From Panopea generosa (taxonomy: Eukaryota > Mollusca > Bivalvia > Adapedonta > Hiatellidae): a stretch of DNA of 64,000 nt. The stretch lies in contig CM055896.1 in the NCBI GenBank assembly GCA_029582155.1, forward strand, positions 11,058,987-11,122,986, written 5' to 3'. This document shows positions 32,957 through 46,229 of the stretch, one piece after another (positions within the stretch are counted from its first letter, which is position 1; each line of letters starts with the position of its first letter). Made by a program: the position numbers and the translations under genes. The notes under the pieces are model-generated. The model did not search any database and had not been told where the DNA came from. It was given only the letters and a program-made list of their open reading frames with translations.

Positions 32957-33045
32957 ATTTATTTTACCGCAATTGTGAAACAAGTTTTTACAACTTGGAC
33001 AAATCACGGTCAATCTACTAATACATAGAAACGCATGGTATGTAG
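32957..33045 (-). repeat. SINE family D, 3' fragment (minus)
   Basis: Antisense 3' end with CAATTGTGAAACAAG and ACAACTTGGACAAATCACG; the head is missing. Confidence 0.65.
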
Positions 33046-33572
33046 CTTAAGCGAATCCATTCCTTTTTCTAGAGGCAAATCGATGACTGTAGCTAGTATG
33101 TTCTTTGTAAAACAGACAAGCATTTCGTTTCTTTGTTGTTAAGTTGTTACATGTCTAGCATTTCCATTTGTACTCTAGTTATTCTGTAAAGTTTTGTGTA
33201 TTTGATTGATTTATTTATGAGTTTATATTGTATTCTGCAGTTAATGAATCAAGTATGATGTTAATAAAATATAACAATTTCACCACTATTTGACAGTGAT
33301 AGATTACAAAATGAACATCAACTTTAGTTCTGAAGGAGTGTTTGATAGTTGTGAAGCATAATTTAAGGCAGTTGTAAAAGTACTTCACGCCAATCGATTG
33401 ATATATAATACCATTTTGCACAGAGCAAATGGTAAAAACCGAACGTGATTATTTTCAAGATAGTTGATTAATCATTGAATATTGTAACACCTAAATGTTG
33501 GCGTATGTTGTTACTCATTAATGTCGGTGCATATTGTAATACCTAAAAGGTGGCGACCCTGCAGTAGTTATA

Positions 33573-33600
33573 CATGAAGTAGTAGTAGTAGTAGTAGTTA
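33573..33600. repeat. (GTA)n microsatellite
   Basis: Six to seven GTA units, followed after a short break by two more. Confidence 0.85.
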
Positions 33601-34464
33601 TGTAGTAGTGAACAAAAAACATTAAGACTTGTGGTAGGTCCAATAATAAATTTTAAGCAATAAATGTGTTCAGGAATATATATAAATAGTTTAATGCATT
33701 GTACGTTCCAAAGTATCCAATGGATTCACACCTAGCGGTCGAAAAAAATATTATGTATTACGTCATGAATATCGAAACTCGAACACTGAAGAACTCACCC
33801 TAGCAAAGTGTTAAACAACTTCACTGTGTTACATGTATCGACACTCACTAGTAATGTTTCTTGGCAACGTCCACTTCTACGTGTAACATTGTTTAATTGA
33901 TACTAGTTGCATGGAATAATTGTTAAGCGGTGAACAAGAACAGACATACTGCTCAATAAAAAGGGGCTTTTTATACATTTTCATCCCCTATCACGGCATT
34001 GTTTGCAAATGTAGGGGAAGTTCCGATAACTACATTAATACATGCTTCTATTTAAAATTGTCTTATCGAATAAACGTTGCGTCTTAAAAGTTATTAAGTA
34101 CTCCAAAACGTGTGTAATATGAATTGATGATATGAAAATGTGGTCGGTACATGCGCTTGTATCATCTTAAGGTAATGTCTATCTTATCAATTACTTTACT
34201 ATAATTTCTAAATTGTCAGTCTAATGCCTTAACGATACTAAAGAAGAACACATTAATAACGATAGTATTGTACTGCTTACACTAAAATAAATTAAGTGCC
34301 AGACAGTATTAAGCTTTAATATACAACGGTAAATTAAGTTATTGGCTAAACATATAAATAGGTTTATCAAAAAAGACTTGTGATTCTACATCTGCGTGAT
34401 TTGTGGTTGACCGTTAACAGATTGCCAGCCCTATTTTCGTTTTAACTTACGTCGAACGGATGAA

Positions 34465-34545
34465 CGGTATGGAGCGCATTGTCCAGTGATAGAGCATCGA
34501 ATCCATGATTGGAGAGGGAGAGTCGTTTGTTTGATCCACTGCATA
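34465..34545 (+). repeat. SINE family D head fragment
   Basis: GTCCAGTGATAGAGCATCGA and CATGATTGGAGAG with a decayed box B; the body is lost. Confidence 0.5.
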
Positions 34546-35434
34546 TTCGTTTATAATTTCATCGAATTAAGTGTTTTATTATATCATAATTATATACTTA
34601 TGTTTAGGTTATTAGATACGATTTTGTCGCCATATCCTCAACAAACTTAAATTTCTGTTTCAATTTTAATGCTTTTTGTTTCATCTCCGTTCTATCGTTA
34701 AATTACAAATATGATTTACATGCAAACTAATGATGTCAGAATTTAATAAAAGGCATTATTTTTGACAATTGATTGAATTCCACTTCATTTTTTAAATGAA
34801 ATACGGAAAAAGTGCTTTGATGAGGTTCGTTTTAAACCGCGTATTCTTCTTCAATGGTACTTGTTAACATTGATGTCAAATCAAATAAATGGTATATGAA
34901 TCCCATTTGCTATTACGGGTTGTTCATATCGAGAAATACATTATTGATTTGGTGAAATACTGAAACTGCTATTGAATATTGCAGACAGTATCTAATTTAC
35001 CAAATAGCGTTGACTTTCATCTTCCAGACATTCTTTCAAAATCAATTAAAGTGTTACTTTTACTAAGAAGTAATTGACATTTCGTTACAACTTTTCATCT
35101 AGATCGACATCCATTACTTGTCTTCCATTGATACGATGATATGGACTGGCTATAGACTTAGTGATCTGCATCTTAACGGTTATTGTGAACGTTCTCGTTC
35201 TGATTGATATTAGAGTATCTTGGTACAATCACAGAGTTATCCAAAATTAATAATATACAATGTTTGTTAATGAAATTAATTGTACAAATCCGTATCACCT
35301 ATAATTACGTGTATATTGGTATAATCATTCTTGTTATTTTTAATAATTGATAATTTTAACAGTAAGCATAATTCAATTGAAACTGACATCCATTGATTTG
35401 TTACAGAATTTGAATGTCAGTCATACATTGGAAT

Positions 35435-35545
35435 ACACTGGCTGGTGGCATTGCCAGAGGTCGCGGGGTCGATCATAAGTTCGACCCAATGGTCTATCAA
35501 CACCAGCACTTTGTATTGGTTCTACCCAGGAAGCGGATTCATGAA
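35435..35545 (+). repeat. tRNA-headed SINE fragment, family D-like
   Basis: A box-B-like GTCGCGGGGTCGATC and TTGGTTCTACCCAGGAAGC and CATGA blocks resemble family D. Diverged. Confidence 0.45.
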
Positions 35546-35549
35546 CAAT

Positions 35550-38265
35550 TAATATCAAATCTGAGTTTCTAGTATAAACTTCTACAATGATTGTCAACAT
35601 TGTGGTCATAGCAACTGGTATTAATCTGAATAATTGAAATTGAAAATCAATTATCTAATTTTAAAGAAATATTATGAATCTATCTTAGGGGAATATTTTA
35701 ATGAGATACACTCATTTTTTCTTACATGCTGTTACTTGCTGTTTACATCTGTTTCTCCAGAGTTACAATAATATCTTGTTGTATGTATAATTGTTGTATA
35801 AACGTACTTTATTAGCCACATTAATAAAGATATATTAATTAACCAAGTCTGTTAGATAAACAAAATAACAGAGAAATTCAAGAGTACAAATACACATTTC
35901 TAATTTCTAAAATTTAATTGTAACATATATATATAATAAAATAGGCATCAGTACCTGTATTTGTTTCTTATTTAAGCAAGTATCGCATGTGTTGTTTTGG
36001 AAGAAAAAAAAACATAAGAAGTAACTCAAATTTTATCAGAATTGTCACTTCTGATGCCGACCAAGTTTCCATTCAATCATACATTTGAAAATCATACTTC
36101 CAGTACCATTCGAACGAAAGTCCTTATACATGTACTATTTTTATTGATAAACAACCATTTTTCGTGTTTTGTTGGTTTTACTTGAACTACTCTCTATTCA
36201 TTGTCAATTTCAAAGCACCACTATACCGTAACGGTTGTTCTAAATTTGCCAAATTAGAACTATTACTGTTTATTATTTTAAAGAATTCATCATAATTGTC
36301 AATTCTTATAATATAAATGGAAATGACATAGGGACCGAAATACAGATATATAACATGTTTCAGATTTAGAAGGAATGCTCTAATGTTATGTTACATACAT
36401 TTTGATATCAAACGAAATGGAAAACCCAATCTTTGTAATGAATATAAATCTATATCACAAACATAAGTTAAACCATTTGTAATTATTAAATGATAACAAA
36501 AAATAATGAAATGCGGACGTGCATGGCGATAGTTTGTTGTTTGTGTGTGTGTGTGTGTTTTGTGTGTGTTTTGTGTTGTTTGTTTGTTGTTGTTTATTTA
36601 GGGGGATGATGGGGTTGTGGGGGGGGGGGGGATATTTAATTTAAGTAATTATTTGAACTAAAAAAAACAAGAAGCGTATGTTTCATCAGCTAAAGAATGT
36701 ATGAGCACGTTGAATTGGGAATACTTATAATGATTTAATGCAGAGACATTAATATAGAAGATGATTGCTACAGTCAGTTAGTTTTCAAACATGCATATCA
36801 CATATGCTTTATTCCAGATATTAATGGTTTATAAGAAAGAAACAGACGTGAGAGATGCTGTCGGCAAGAACATAAAACAGACATAAATGCAATATGCTAT
36901 TGTATTGCATGAATTAAACGTCAAATGAAGCTAAGACATTACACATAATAACAATATTGAAACAGAAAATAAATAACAATAAAATTAAAATGTGGGATTG
37001 AAAGCAAGAGCAGTTTCAAGTGAAACCGGAAAATTATTAACATTGAGTTTCTTGTAATTTTAATAACTGTAAATCAAATAGGAAAATTCGCTATAATAGC
37101 CTTCGTTTGTTGTTAAGTACAGTAATCACTAATAATGTGATGCTATTAAACTCTGTATGCATGTTTTATGTTTTATGAAAATGCAATGTAATTTGTGCTA
37201 TCATTAGAAACAGTGTTGACATTATCTAGTTGCTGGGCAACAGCATTATAACAAACTGCATGATATCAGTACCGGAATTTAACTAACTCTTGAATCTGCG
37301 TATTAACGTGATGACGTATATAAATTGACGTCATTGTGTAGATAAATTTGAATGGTTGAGAATCGTTTATTATTGCGCCGGTAAAAACAAGTTTCGTGCA
37401 GCTTTTTAAAATAGTTTATTTAATGTGTTATCCGTTACTGGAAATATATTCACTCGTTTTTATCGAAAGAAAATTAATTTTGAGACTGTTACATGTACAA
37501 AAGCGTGAATGCAAGACAATATATATAATGAATTGTAGATTCGAGTTCAATTCTCTCGCTGAGACATCTCTTAAATATAAAGTCGTGATATATGTAATAA
37601 TCTGGATGTGTGTGCTGTTATTACTGTTATTGTATTGGGCATTGCTGTTCTAGATTACCCATTTTTAAGACTATTAATATGTTAGATTAACGGGATACTC
37701 TGGTTGAGTTTGAGTTAAAATGTAATATATATCTGACGAAGCATTTTCACGAGAATGCCTTATTCAATCATTTAATAATATCTTATGAAATCGTTATGTT
37801 TGTGAAGTTTATATTGCCAACTCCGCAATTTGAATTCACTTTAATTATATCTATATATAATCCATCATGAACATATCGAAATAAGACGTATATCTGAACA
37901 TTGAATTGCCAAAGCACAATGGGTATAGTTTGTTTTGTTGTTTGTTCGTTTAATTTCCATAATTTGAAAACTATGTATATAATGAAATTTATATTATCTT
38001 GCAGTTGTGATAGATGTATTGTGATGATTCGTTAGCTAAACGAGATAAACACATACATTGTATACTCACTTCAAATCGTCGCCGTTATTTTCTGAATTAA
38101 GAAGAATTGTCCTCTGTTCAGTTTGCAACTGATTAAAATATTATTTCTCGTGTTGTTTGATCTTTTCCTAATTAAAGAACAACTTCCACAAGAAATGTGA
38201 TATAATTACATAATCAACCCCTCTAATAACATGATGTTATAGATGTGATCGCTAGAATAGATTCT
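35550..38265. other. Intergenic, simple repeats only
   Basis: AT-rich. A (TG)n-rich stretch occupies 36538-36595 and a run of 13 G lies at 36619-36631. The hydrophobic frame at 37396-37653 has no homology signature and is not called. Confidence 0.5.
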
Positions 38266-38269
38266 TTAA

Positions 38270-39350
38270 CTTTAACAATGTGTCAAACTGTCTAACGAAA
38301 TGAATGTATCCGGGTTTTTGTCAACATCTTGGTTGGGATAAAACAAGGGGGACCGTTCTCATCATTACTTTGTATTTTATTCATTAATGACATGAATAAA
38401 ACCATATCTTAATACATTGACTGAAAAACACTTAAATATCGCATTTATTTATTTGGTTTGATTTGCAGATGATATTGTGTTTTTTTAATCGCATTAGCTT
38501 ACAAACGCAATTCACTCGTTCCTCATCCGAATAAGGATTAAACAGTATTACAATAAGCATTAAAGTAAATTTTATAAGAAAAAACAATTTCATAACGTTG
38601 ATTTTCTATCAATAATGAAAAAAATGAAATAAATGATAGCTTTATCTATCCAGGTGTTAAAATTTGTTCATACTTGTAATCTGTCTAGTGCTGTTAAAAT
38701 ACTATCAGATAATAAGTGCATATTTTAATTTTTTGTCAGTTTCTGACAGGGTAAGATTAAATGTAAACATTAAATTATACTTGTTGGATAGTATGATGGT
38801 ACCTATAAGTTTGTGTAGTTCCGAAGTGCGGAGTGTCTATAACTATACTGTACAGAAAAGCTAACCAGCCAAATTGTATTTCCAATAGTTTCGTCAAAAT
38901 ATGGATTATTGTTACTAAAATTTGTATACGATATTAATGGATTTACGTATTGACCTTTCATAGTCTAAATGTTTTCTCTAATTCAACTCCAAATATCAAG
39001 GATATTGCTTTGAAACATTTTGAGAAAATACACAAAATGTCAGGTACATAAAATGTCAGGTGGTGAGTTAGCTGTCCCGTTCAGTATATAAGCAAGTTGA
39101 TAAACTACGGGTACATATCAAGTTATGAAAATACATAGAAAACTACTCTGGAACCTTAACTATTTCTTACCAAATTATCATCTTACATTATAATTTTATA
39201 TATGTATGTCTGTATTATTGTCTGCCATATTTCTGTGATCTTGTTTAAATGGCCCAACGCAAGTATTTTGCCCAGCTGCTAATAAACTTAGAAGCTTTGG
39301 AATCACGAGTAAATATAAATATGCAATAATTGTCATGTTGATCATTTGTG
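38270..39350 (+). pseudogene. Decayed non-LTR retrotransposon (RT to C-terminal region)
   Basis: Translated across frameshifts: a G-KQGD-like turn near 38340 (GLGxxKGD), then INDM-type residues, FADDIVFF near 38462 (the YADD-class catalytic motif), a SFIYLGV-like stretch near 38640, and 38664-38864 with SAYFNFLSVSDRVRLNVNIK and LYLLDSMMVP, the usual family block before LLYGSEVW. A degraded GELGRFPLSI-like block follows near 39065. Many stops; no function left. Confidence 0.7.
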
Positions 39351-39499
39351 GTATGGCCAACATAGCATTTAACTGATCTTAAATTTTTGTTCGAAGACGT
39401 TATCATTGCAGACTATATTAGTTTTATATCCATACATGTGTATGCAGAAATAGGATGGTTGTACTCATACTCTAGCAGTGATATTCCTCTAAAAAAAAC

Positions 39500-39640
39500 T
39501 GATAAAATGCACTGCAAAACATGTTGGTCACTGTCTCACTCTATCAGCAGAGATCGTGAGTTCGAACCATTTTTCGGTCCAAACACTTCACGTGAAAAAG
39601 CCTGTAGCATGCGGAATGACGATGGCTCCATTCAGATTTA
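39500..39640 (+). repeat. Probable tRNA-headed SINE leading into the 66-bp array
   Basis: CACTGTCTCACTCTATCAGC and a box-B-like GTGAGTTCGAACC suggest a tRNA-derived head near 39520-39570; the body (AACACTTCACGTGAAAAAG) passes straight into the first unit of the tandem array. Confidence 0.5.
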
Positions 39641-40496
39641 TGTATAAACGAAACGAGGGATTTCTCTGCCCACTGCATATGCTGCATTAACAAACATAAC
39701 TTAATGTATATTTACGATACGAGGGTTTTCTCTGCCCACCGCAAATGCTGCATTAACAAACATAACTTAATGTATATTTACGATACGAGGGTTTTCTCTG
39801 CCCACCGCATATGCTGCATTAACAAACATAACTTAATGTATATTTACGATACGAGGGTTTTCTCTGCCCACCGCATATGCTGCATTAACAAACATAACTT
39901 AATGTATATTTACGATACGAGGGTTTTCTCTGCCCACCGCAAATGCTGCATTAACAAACATAACTTAATGTATATTTACGATACGAGGGTTTTCTCTGCC
40001 CACCGCAAATGCTGCATTAACAAACATAACTTAATGTATATTTACGATACGAGGGTTTTCTCTGCCCACCGCAAATGCTGCATTAACAAACATAACTTAA
40101 TATATATTTACGATACGAGGGTTTTCTCTGCCCACCGCATATGCTGCATTAACAAACATAACTTAATGTATATTTACGATACGAGGGTTTTCTCTGCCCA
40201 CCGCATATGCTGCATTAACAAACATAACTTAATGTATATTTACGATACGAGGGTTTTCTCTGCCCACCGCAAATGCTGCATTAACAAACATAACTTAATG
40301 TATATTTACGATACGAGGGTTTTCTCTGCCCACCGCATATGCTGCATTAACAAACATAACTTAATGTATATTTACGATACGAGGGTTTTCTCTGCCCACC
40401 GCATATGCTGCATTAACAAACATAACTTAATGTATATAAACGATACGAGGGTTTTCTCTGCCCACCGCATATGCTGCATTAACAAACATAACCTAA
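39640..40496. repeat. 66-bp minisatellite, 13 units
   Basis: Twelve units of exactly 66 bp after one 64-bp edge unit. Each carries TACGATACGAGGGTTTTCTC, TGCCCACCGCA and TTAACAAACATAACTTAATG. Because 66 is divisible by three, one frame stays open for 297 codons. Units come in two forms differing by A or T (GCAAATGC or GCATATGC). Edge units share AAACGA where inner units have TTACGA. Confidence 0.95.
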
Positions 40497-41123
40497 TATT
40501 ATATTTTTGTCACTACCCTACTGGTCAATGGGTTTATCGATGGAAATGCAGAAATTATGTTATACGTTTTATGTTAAAAATGGCATTTAAAGATTAAAAG
40601 AGAAAATCGTTCCAACGTGTTTGTTGTAATATATAAAAAGAACTTGAAAGGTTTGATTCCGCTAAAACAAGAATATTTTATTCGACCTTCTGATTTTGTT
40701 ATCAGTTTTCATTTGTAAGGTTAAAGCTGCTGCTATTTCACGTGAAGAATCTCGCTAATTGAATCCTTTTCTGGTATCTAAATAGGACAGAGAGGCATAC
40801 TTTGAATAATTCGTTTATTCAATACAGACATTGAATATAATTTCATTGAAATTCTTTAATTACATCATTAATGCAGCCAATAAAAATTTGGTATGGAAAA
40901 TTGAGAGAAAGCTTCTTTGAAACAGATTCTAACCTCGTTGTTCTCAGCCGCAAATACAATAAATGCAAAAGTTGTTAATGAAACCTTGTTCTAATTAGCC
41001 CCTTAAATATATAACAGCGTTCCAATAATGCCGGTTGTACATACTAATTCAGACTAAAGCTACCCAGAAAACAGTCTCTTTTTTTTGCTTATATTTTAAA
41101 TAATATTGCATCTAGATATATAA

Positions 41124-41258
41124 TGGAATATTATGCAGCATAAACTAAAATGGAATGTTATGTAGCATAAACTAAAATGGAATGTTATGCAGCATAAACT
41201 AAAATGGAATGTTATGCAGCATAAACTAAAATGGAATGTTATGTAGCATAAACTAAAA
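41124..41258. repeat. 27-bp minisatellite, five units
   Basis: Period exactly 27 (TGGAAT at 41124, 41151, 41178, 41205, 41232). Units read TGGAATGTTATGCAGCATAA plus ACTAAAA, with C/T variation in GCAGC or GTAGC. Confidence 0.93.
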
Positions 41259-41852
41259 AAACTTTTCCAACATAATATTTTACTATTATTGATGTTGTGT
41301 TTTTATATGAAAACAAATCGTAATGGATAAGAAATTTCTTTTTTGTTCAAAAATATAAATATATGTTAAATCTTTATTTAATATGTGTCACATGCATTTT
41401 TCATAAAAAGCGGAAATTTTTTCACAGCGCTTTGCGTAATACAAGTTATCGAAAAATATCTCAGTGATAATTAATGTTATGGCAACGCTTAATTTGCATA
41501 GATTTTACATAATTTAAGTTTTCAAATCAGCAGTGTTGTAAGATTCATATCTTATTTTGACAGATTCTCAAAACTAAAACATTTTTATAATCTACCACTA
41601 AATATGACCGACCTCTTAATATATGAATTTATACATATGCCACTAGAATTGTATTTACCTGTTGTATTTAAAACCTATGCTATTGTTGCATAAAATATAA
41701 TACAATGTTTATACCAATATCTGTGTCATCATTTTATTTTTTCACAAATATGGACTTATTTTACAACAAACATATAGATGTATAATATGTCTAAATTATT
41801 CAATGTGGGACACTAATAAAAACCTTTACACATTTAATTTGTTTTATGTATT

Positions 41853-42185
41853 TTAAATAGAGAGCAGATTTCTGCCAATTAAGTTGTCAGTTATCTTCAA
41901 ACTAGAGTCTGGTTTTGGATTTGTATGTATTTTTTTAAATGGCCCAGTAACATCTTTTTTTCTGTTTTTTTCATTACTAAAACGGTTTTTATATTCGCCC
42001 TGCCGAAATGGCAGTATTAACTTCTTAAACGGATGAAGTCTCAATTGAATCAGACATATGAAAAAGATATTCCAAGTTTCATGCCATTTATCATCTGAAT
42101 AATCAATACCATTAATGAAGACATTTCCACAGTCGCTCTCTTTCATTACGCAAATCCATGACTTGTAGGTCTCCATTGTAGACAT
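41853..42185 (-). pseudogene. Possible degraded coding fragment, related to 46.2 kb
   Basis: An open 110-codon frame. Part of it (ESDCGNVFINGID) resembles a minus-strand reading at 46.23-46.29 kb (WSDCGTK then FINDID-like after a frame change), and the DNA aligns over about 90 bases. Product not recognised. It may be a relic of a duplicated exon or an uncharacterised repeat. Confidence 0.3.
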
Positions 42186-42186
42186 T

Positions 42187-42440
42187 CAATAGTTACAGAT
42201 TCGCTCTCATAGTATCCATTCAGATGCATGACAGCCTAGGTGTAGACAGTGCCATAGTTACAAATACGCTTTTATAGTATTCCTTCAGATGCATGGTAGC
42301 TTAGGGAAAGACAGTTCCATAGATACATATACGCCGCTTTTATAGTATCCATGCAGATGCAAGATAGCTTAGGGGTAAACAGTTCCATAGTTACAGATAA
42401 GCTTTTATAGTATCCATTCAGATGCATGATAGCTTAGGGG
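42187..42440. repeat. ~65-bp tandem repeat, four units
   Basis: ATAGTAT-CATTCAGATGCAT recurs at 42209, 42274, 42342 and 42407 (spacings 65, 68, 65), each followed by TAGCTTAGGGGTA- and CAGTTCCATAGTTACAGAT-type blocks. Confidence 0.88.
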
Positions 42441-43212
42441 TAATTGGATTTTGAACTTTAATACTTTTTGTAAGCAATAACAATAACATCGTCAGCGTTT
42501 AAAAAAAACAGCAGCAATATAGATATACGAGTATACATACATACAATTTAACATGATTGTGACATATGCAAGTGCTTGCATTATAATGTCAAAATACGCA
42601 TATCTATTATTGTTAAGATGTAATTTAGTGTTCTTTTCATTCAAAATTTATTTTAATTAAATAATAATGACCTTTCGAGTTCCATCAGAGGCATTTAAAT
42701 ACGTTGATGTTATTATAAAAAAATAAACTTATACACGGTTATACCATCTTTGCCTCGCCGCGACGAAGGAGCGAAAACGAGATTCAGGTGTTGCTTTTCC
42801 GTCGACGGCGGCGGCGTCAAACATTTATATTTAGCTCCATCGTTAAGTTTTCTTTTTTTTTTCTCTCCCATGTCTGTATAAACGATCAAAGCGGACAGGG
42901 CGAGACATATCAATCGGCGGATTCTTGTTTATATTAGTATGTGTATTTAAATAAACAAATACCGGTATATGTATTTCCAACAGTAAAGCTATATATATAT
43001 CGGGCAATTTTGTTATTAAAATACAGCTATGATCGTTCATCAATTTTTAAAAGTGTAAGTATGTTTATAGAAAACGTTATCATTGCTTATATATTTCTTT
43101 CTGCTTCCATTGGTGTTATTTACAGAATTTACAGCAATTATAAACTATTGATCTTAACCGTGTGTTGCTAATTAATTTATTTTATTTTCTCTTTACGATC
43201 TCTTCCAAAAAC

Positions 43213-43532
43213 TGCAGAGGTGGTCTGTGGGTTGAGGGCCCGCCTCGCATACGGAAGGTCGTTGTATCGATCGGATTGTCGGGTCACACCAAAGACTAGA
43301 AAATGAGACTAGAAGCTTCATTGCTTGAACCTCAGCATTTATAGCTCGAGGATAGTCCTAGGTCCGGTCGGCCCGGTGTCAGAATAATGTGACTAGTAGA
43401 GATATCACAGTATGTGTCTGCGGCATTATACATCACTGTGGCAGCGTTAGGAACACTGTCTTAAGTAGACACCGTTGCAATAAGACTGAAAGATTGTTTA
43501 AAGCGACACCATGCAACAACAACCAACTTTTC
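43213..43532 (+). repeat. SINE family E, full copy
   Basis: Head GGTCTGTGGGTTGAGGGCC and box-B-like GTCGTTGTATCGATC, body TAATGTGACTAGTAGAGATA, GTGTCTGCGGCATTATAC and GTGGCAGCGTTAGGAACACT, tail ACCATGCAACAACAACC. Parallels 6983-7290. Confidence 0.75.
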
Positions 43533-43539
43533 GAAAAAA

Positions 43540-45950
43540 AATCAAATCGTGCATGATCAACCGCATTTAATGAAAACTTTCTAAATATTATTTTGTATTT
43601 ATAAACAAGATGCGGAGAACATATTTAAATATGAATAAAACTCTACAAAGAAAAACGATGGTATCACTGATAATGATGAATTTTAAAGTTTTCAGTTGTG
43701 AAAGCAATGTGATTATTGACACTGTCTTATCATTAAGATATAACTACCAATTGCTGAATTGATAACCACGTGCATTGATCATTAAGTGTTTTAATATTGT
43801 AAGTAAGTATTACACAAAAAGCTGAAATGTGCGCATTTTTCAATCCTAACCTCGTGCGCTAACCGTAATGAGAATATAATATACAAACCTTAATATAACT
43901 TAAGTCTTCAGGGATCGTTACATTTCCAAACATGCATATCACACATACATGCAGGACGTTTACTGATTATTAGAAAACCTGGAGACGTAGACTATAGATG
44001 TGATTATACTATTGTGAGCATTTCCAGAAATAATCAAATATAATAATATGATATTCTTCCATGACATAATCATGATAAATCCGTCCATGGCGATTGGTAC
44101 ATTTGTATTTTATAGTTGAAACTTAACTATCGTCGGACTTTATTGACTCACAAATGGGACTGACGCAAGACGACCCAAGTTTGAGCCTGCTCTTCATTAT
44201 TGTTCTCAATAACATTTAAGAGAATTTCTTTAGTAACGTTCACTATATTTTTACTTACAATGAATTATATTTGACCAAGTCCTATCTACAAAATCACAAT
44301 AAACTTTATATGATATCTAACGATATTGCAATCAATGGGGTTTAAAATTTAAACAACTAAAATTAAAACTGTCATTTATGATAAACGACACCAAACACTT
44401 CATAATTTCTACATACATACATGTAAGACTCCGAGGCAAACAGTTCACTTATTTAAAAACAATGAACTGCCTATAAAATATTTAAAACGAAGAGAGACAA
44501 TGCTGGAAAATGAACGAAAGTTGTAAAATGCATTACAATCAAAACTATATATTTTCTATAATCAGAATTCAGCAATTACAACAAAAGAAAGCATTAAGTA
44601 TAGTAGGATTCTGACGGAATCTTGTCTAATTGAAATCAACAGCATGTAATACACATATTTTCATTTTACAATACGTCGTTGTGTGTTAAACACAAATCAC
44701 GTATTCTTTTGGGTGATTTAATTCTGTTTAAGCCTCACAAAACAACGAAGATCGAAGATTCTTAAGCATTTTAATCAAATAAGAACTTTGTCAATATCAA
44801 TACATTTTTTATTAAAATTCCATGTTCCATATTTTAACAATCTAACAGCTGCTACACAGTCGTGTCATTACTTTTAGAATACATGGTTAAAACAATACAT
44901 GTGGGGAGAAAATTATTTTTTATAACGATCACCGAGTATTCAAGTTTGTCACGTGGATGAGCGCTTTGAATATGATGTCTCCGGTCGGTTATTTTATTTT
45001 ATTGTTGTGCTTTTAAATTAGAACAATACTTTATGGATGTATATTGGCATTTAACATAATATGATATCATAAATAAACTTAACAAATACGAAGATGTATA
45101 TAACAGTAACATATTTATGAATGCAAGGTACATACTTATATATTGCTGCTTTATTATATACTTCGGGTTTCAGAAGCTAAATCATTTGGCGTTTTTCAAC
45201 GAACTGCCTTCGGTATTCCGAACAAACATCGTATAAGTGGCGGATAGTTGCCCATCTTTTGCGGTGAGAATGTTTAATTTTATTACAGAAATGTATAAAT
45301 GAAATTTTCTGTCTAATCATGTTATGTAAGAATGTTAGAATGTTAAATAGTCATGAATATAATGTTCTACACACACTGTCATACAATGTAATCGATTATA
45401 TATTACATTATAGTAATTTTATGTTCCCATAACATGGTATTTGTGTATTTTTGATTCCCATTTGCAAAACAAGCTGCATATTCATGTGGTTTGATAATTA
45501 AAAGAGTTGCATTAAGCAAGCACAAGTAATTGTGTTAACGACTGATCAGGTGTGTGCACGGATATTTTCGGAAATGCAAAGCTATGTTCGGAATGTTTAC
45601 GGAGATAAATGTAAATATTATTATTAATAGTTCAAGGACGGACAATTCAGCCTATGACAAACTGAGTTTTAAACAAGTTCTCGTATGGATAATCAAACAA
45701 GATTAAACAAAAGATTGGAAAATAACTGAGAAAAAAGTACCTTTGGTTCTGCAGAGTGGAAAATAAAGTTAATAACTTAATATCTACATAGGCACTTAGA
45801 TGATTATTGGATCAAGTTTTACATTACTCTGAGCATGTTTCCCCAAAGTCACAAATATATTCTTGTAATAATCATAAACTTCTTGAGTACAATAAATACT
45901 TGACAATTATTAGCTTTAGATAAAATTCCGCTTTTGAATATGTGTTTATT
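43540..45950. other. Intergenic, nothing recognised
   Basis: AT-rich, no long frames, no repeat that I can match to another place in the window. Confidence 0.5.
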
Positions 45951-45956
45951 TCTGTG

Positions 45957-46075
45957 TGCAGTGACCTTGGGCAATACACATTTTCCGCATATGCTTACTA
46001 CTGGTTCTATCCAGGAAGACGTCGAGCGTGATTTGTATAAGTTGCAAAATAAATAGGTTTAAACTAAAAGTATCA
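45957..46075 (+). repeat. SINE family D, headless copy
   Basis: GTGACCTTGGGCAATACAC, GCATATGCTTACTACTGGTT and CTATCCAGGAAGACGTC then a short tail with AAATAAATAGG. The tRNA-like head is missing. Confidence 0.7.
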
Positions 46076-46229
46076 ATAAAAATTGCATCTATATTCGTCT
46101 CTGTTTAAATGTCAGTATTTTAACCTTTTCCAAATGGGGGAAATCTCAATACGAAAAGCCATATGAAAGCCATATGAAAGTGATCTTCCTCGGTCCCTAG
46201 CCATTTTTATCTAAGTAGCTCAATAAACA

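Noticed and set aside
37396..37653. 85-codon frame with a hydrophobic C-terminus
   Set aside because: AT-rich composition explains the Leu/Ile/Tyr content; no signal, domain or splice support.
39704..40597. 297-codon open frame, the longest in the window
   Set aside because: It is the translation of a 66-bp minisatellite; the open frame follows from the unit length. No start context, domain or splice evidence.
42713..43043. CpG-rich patch with two minus-strand frames
   Set aside because: The GACGGCGGCGGCGTC patch looks like part of an interspersed repeat; the frames have low-complexity Lys runs and no domain.
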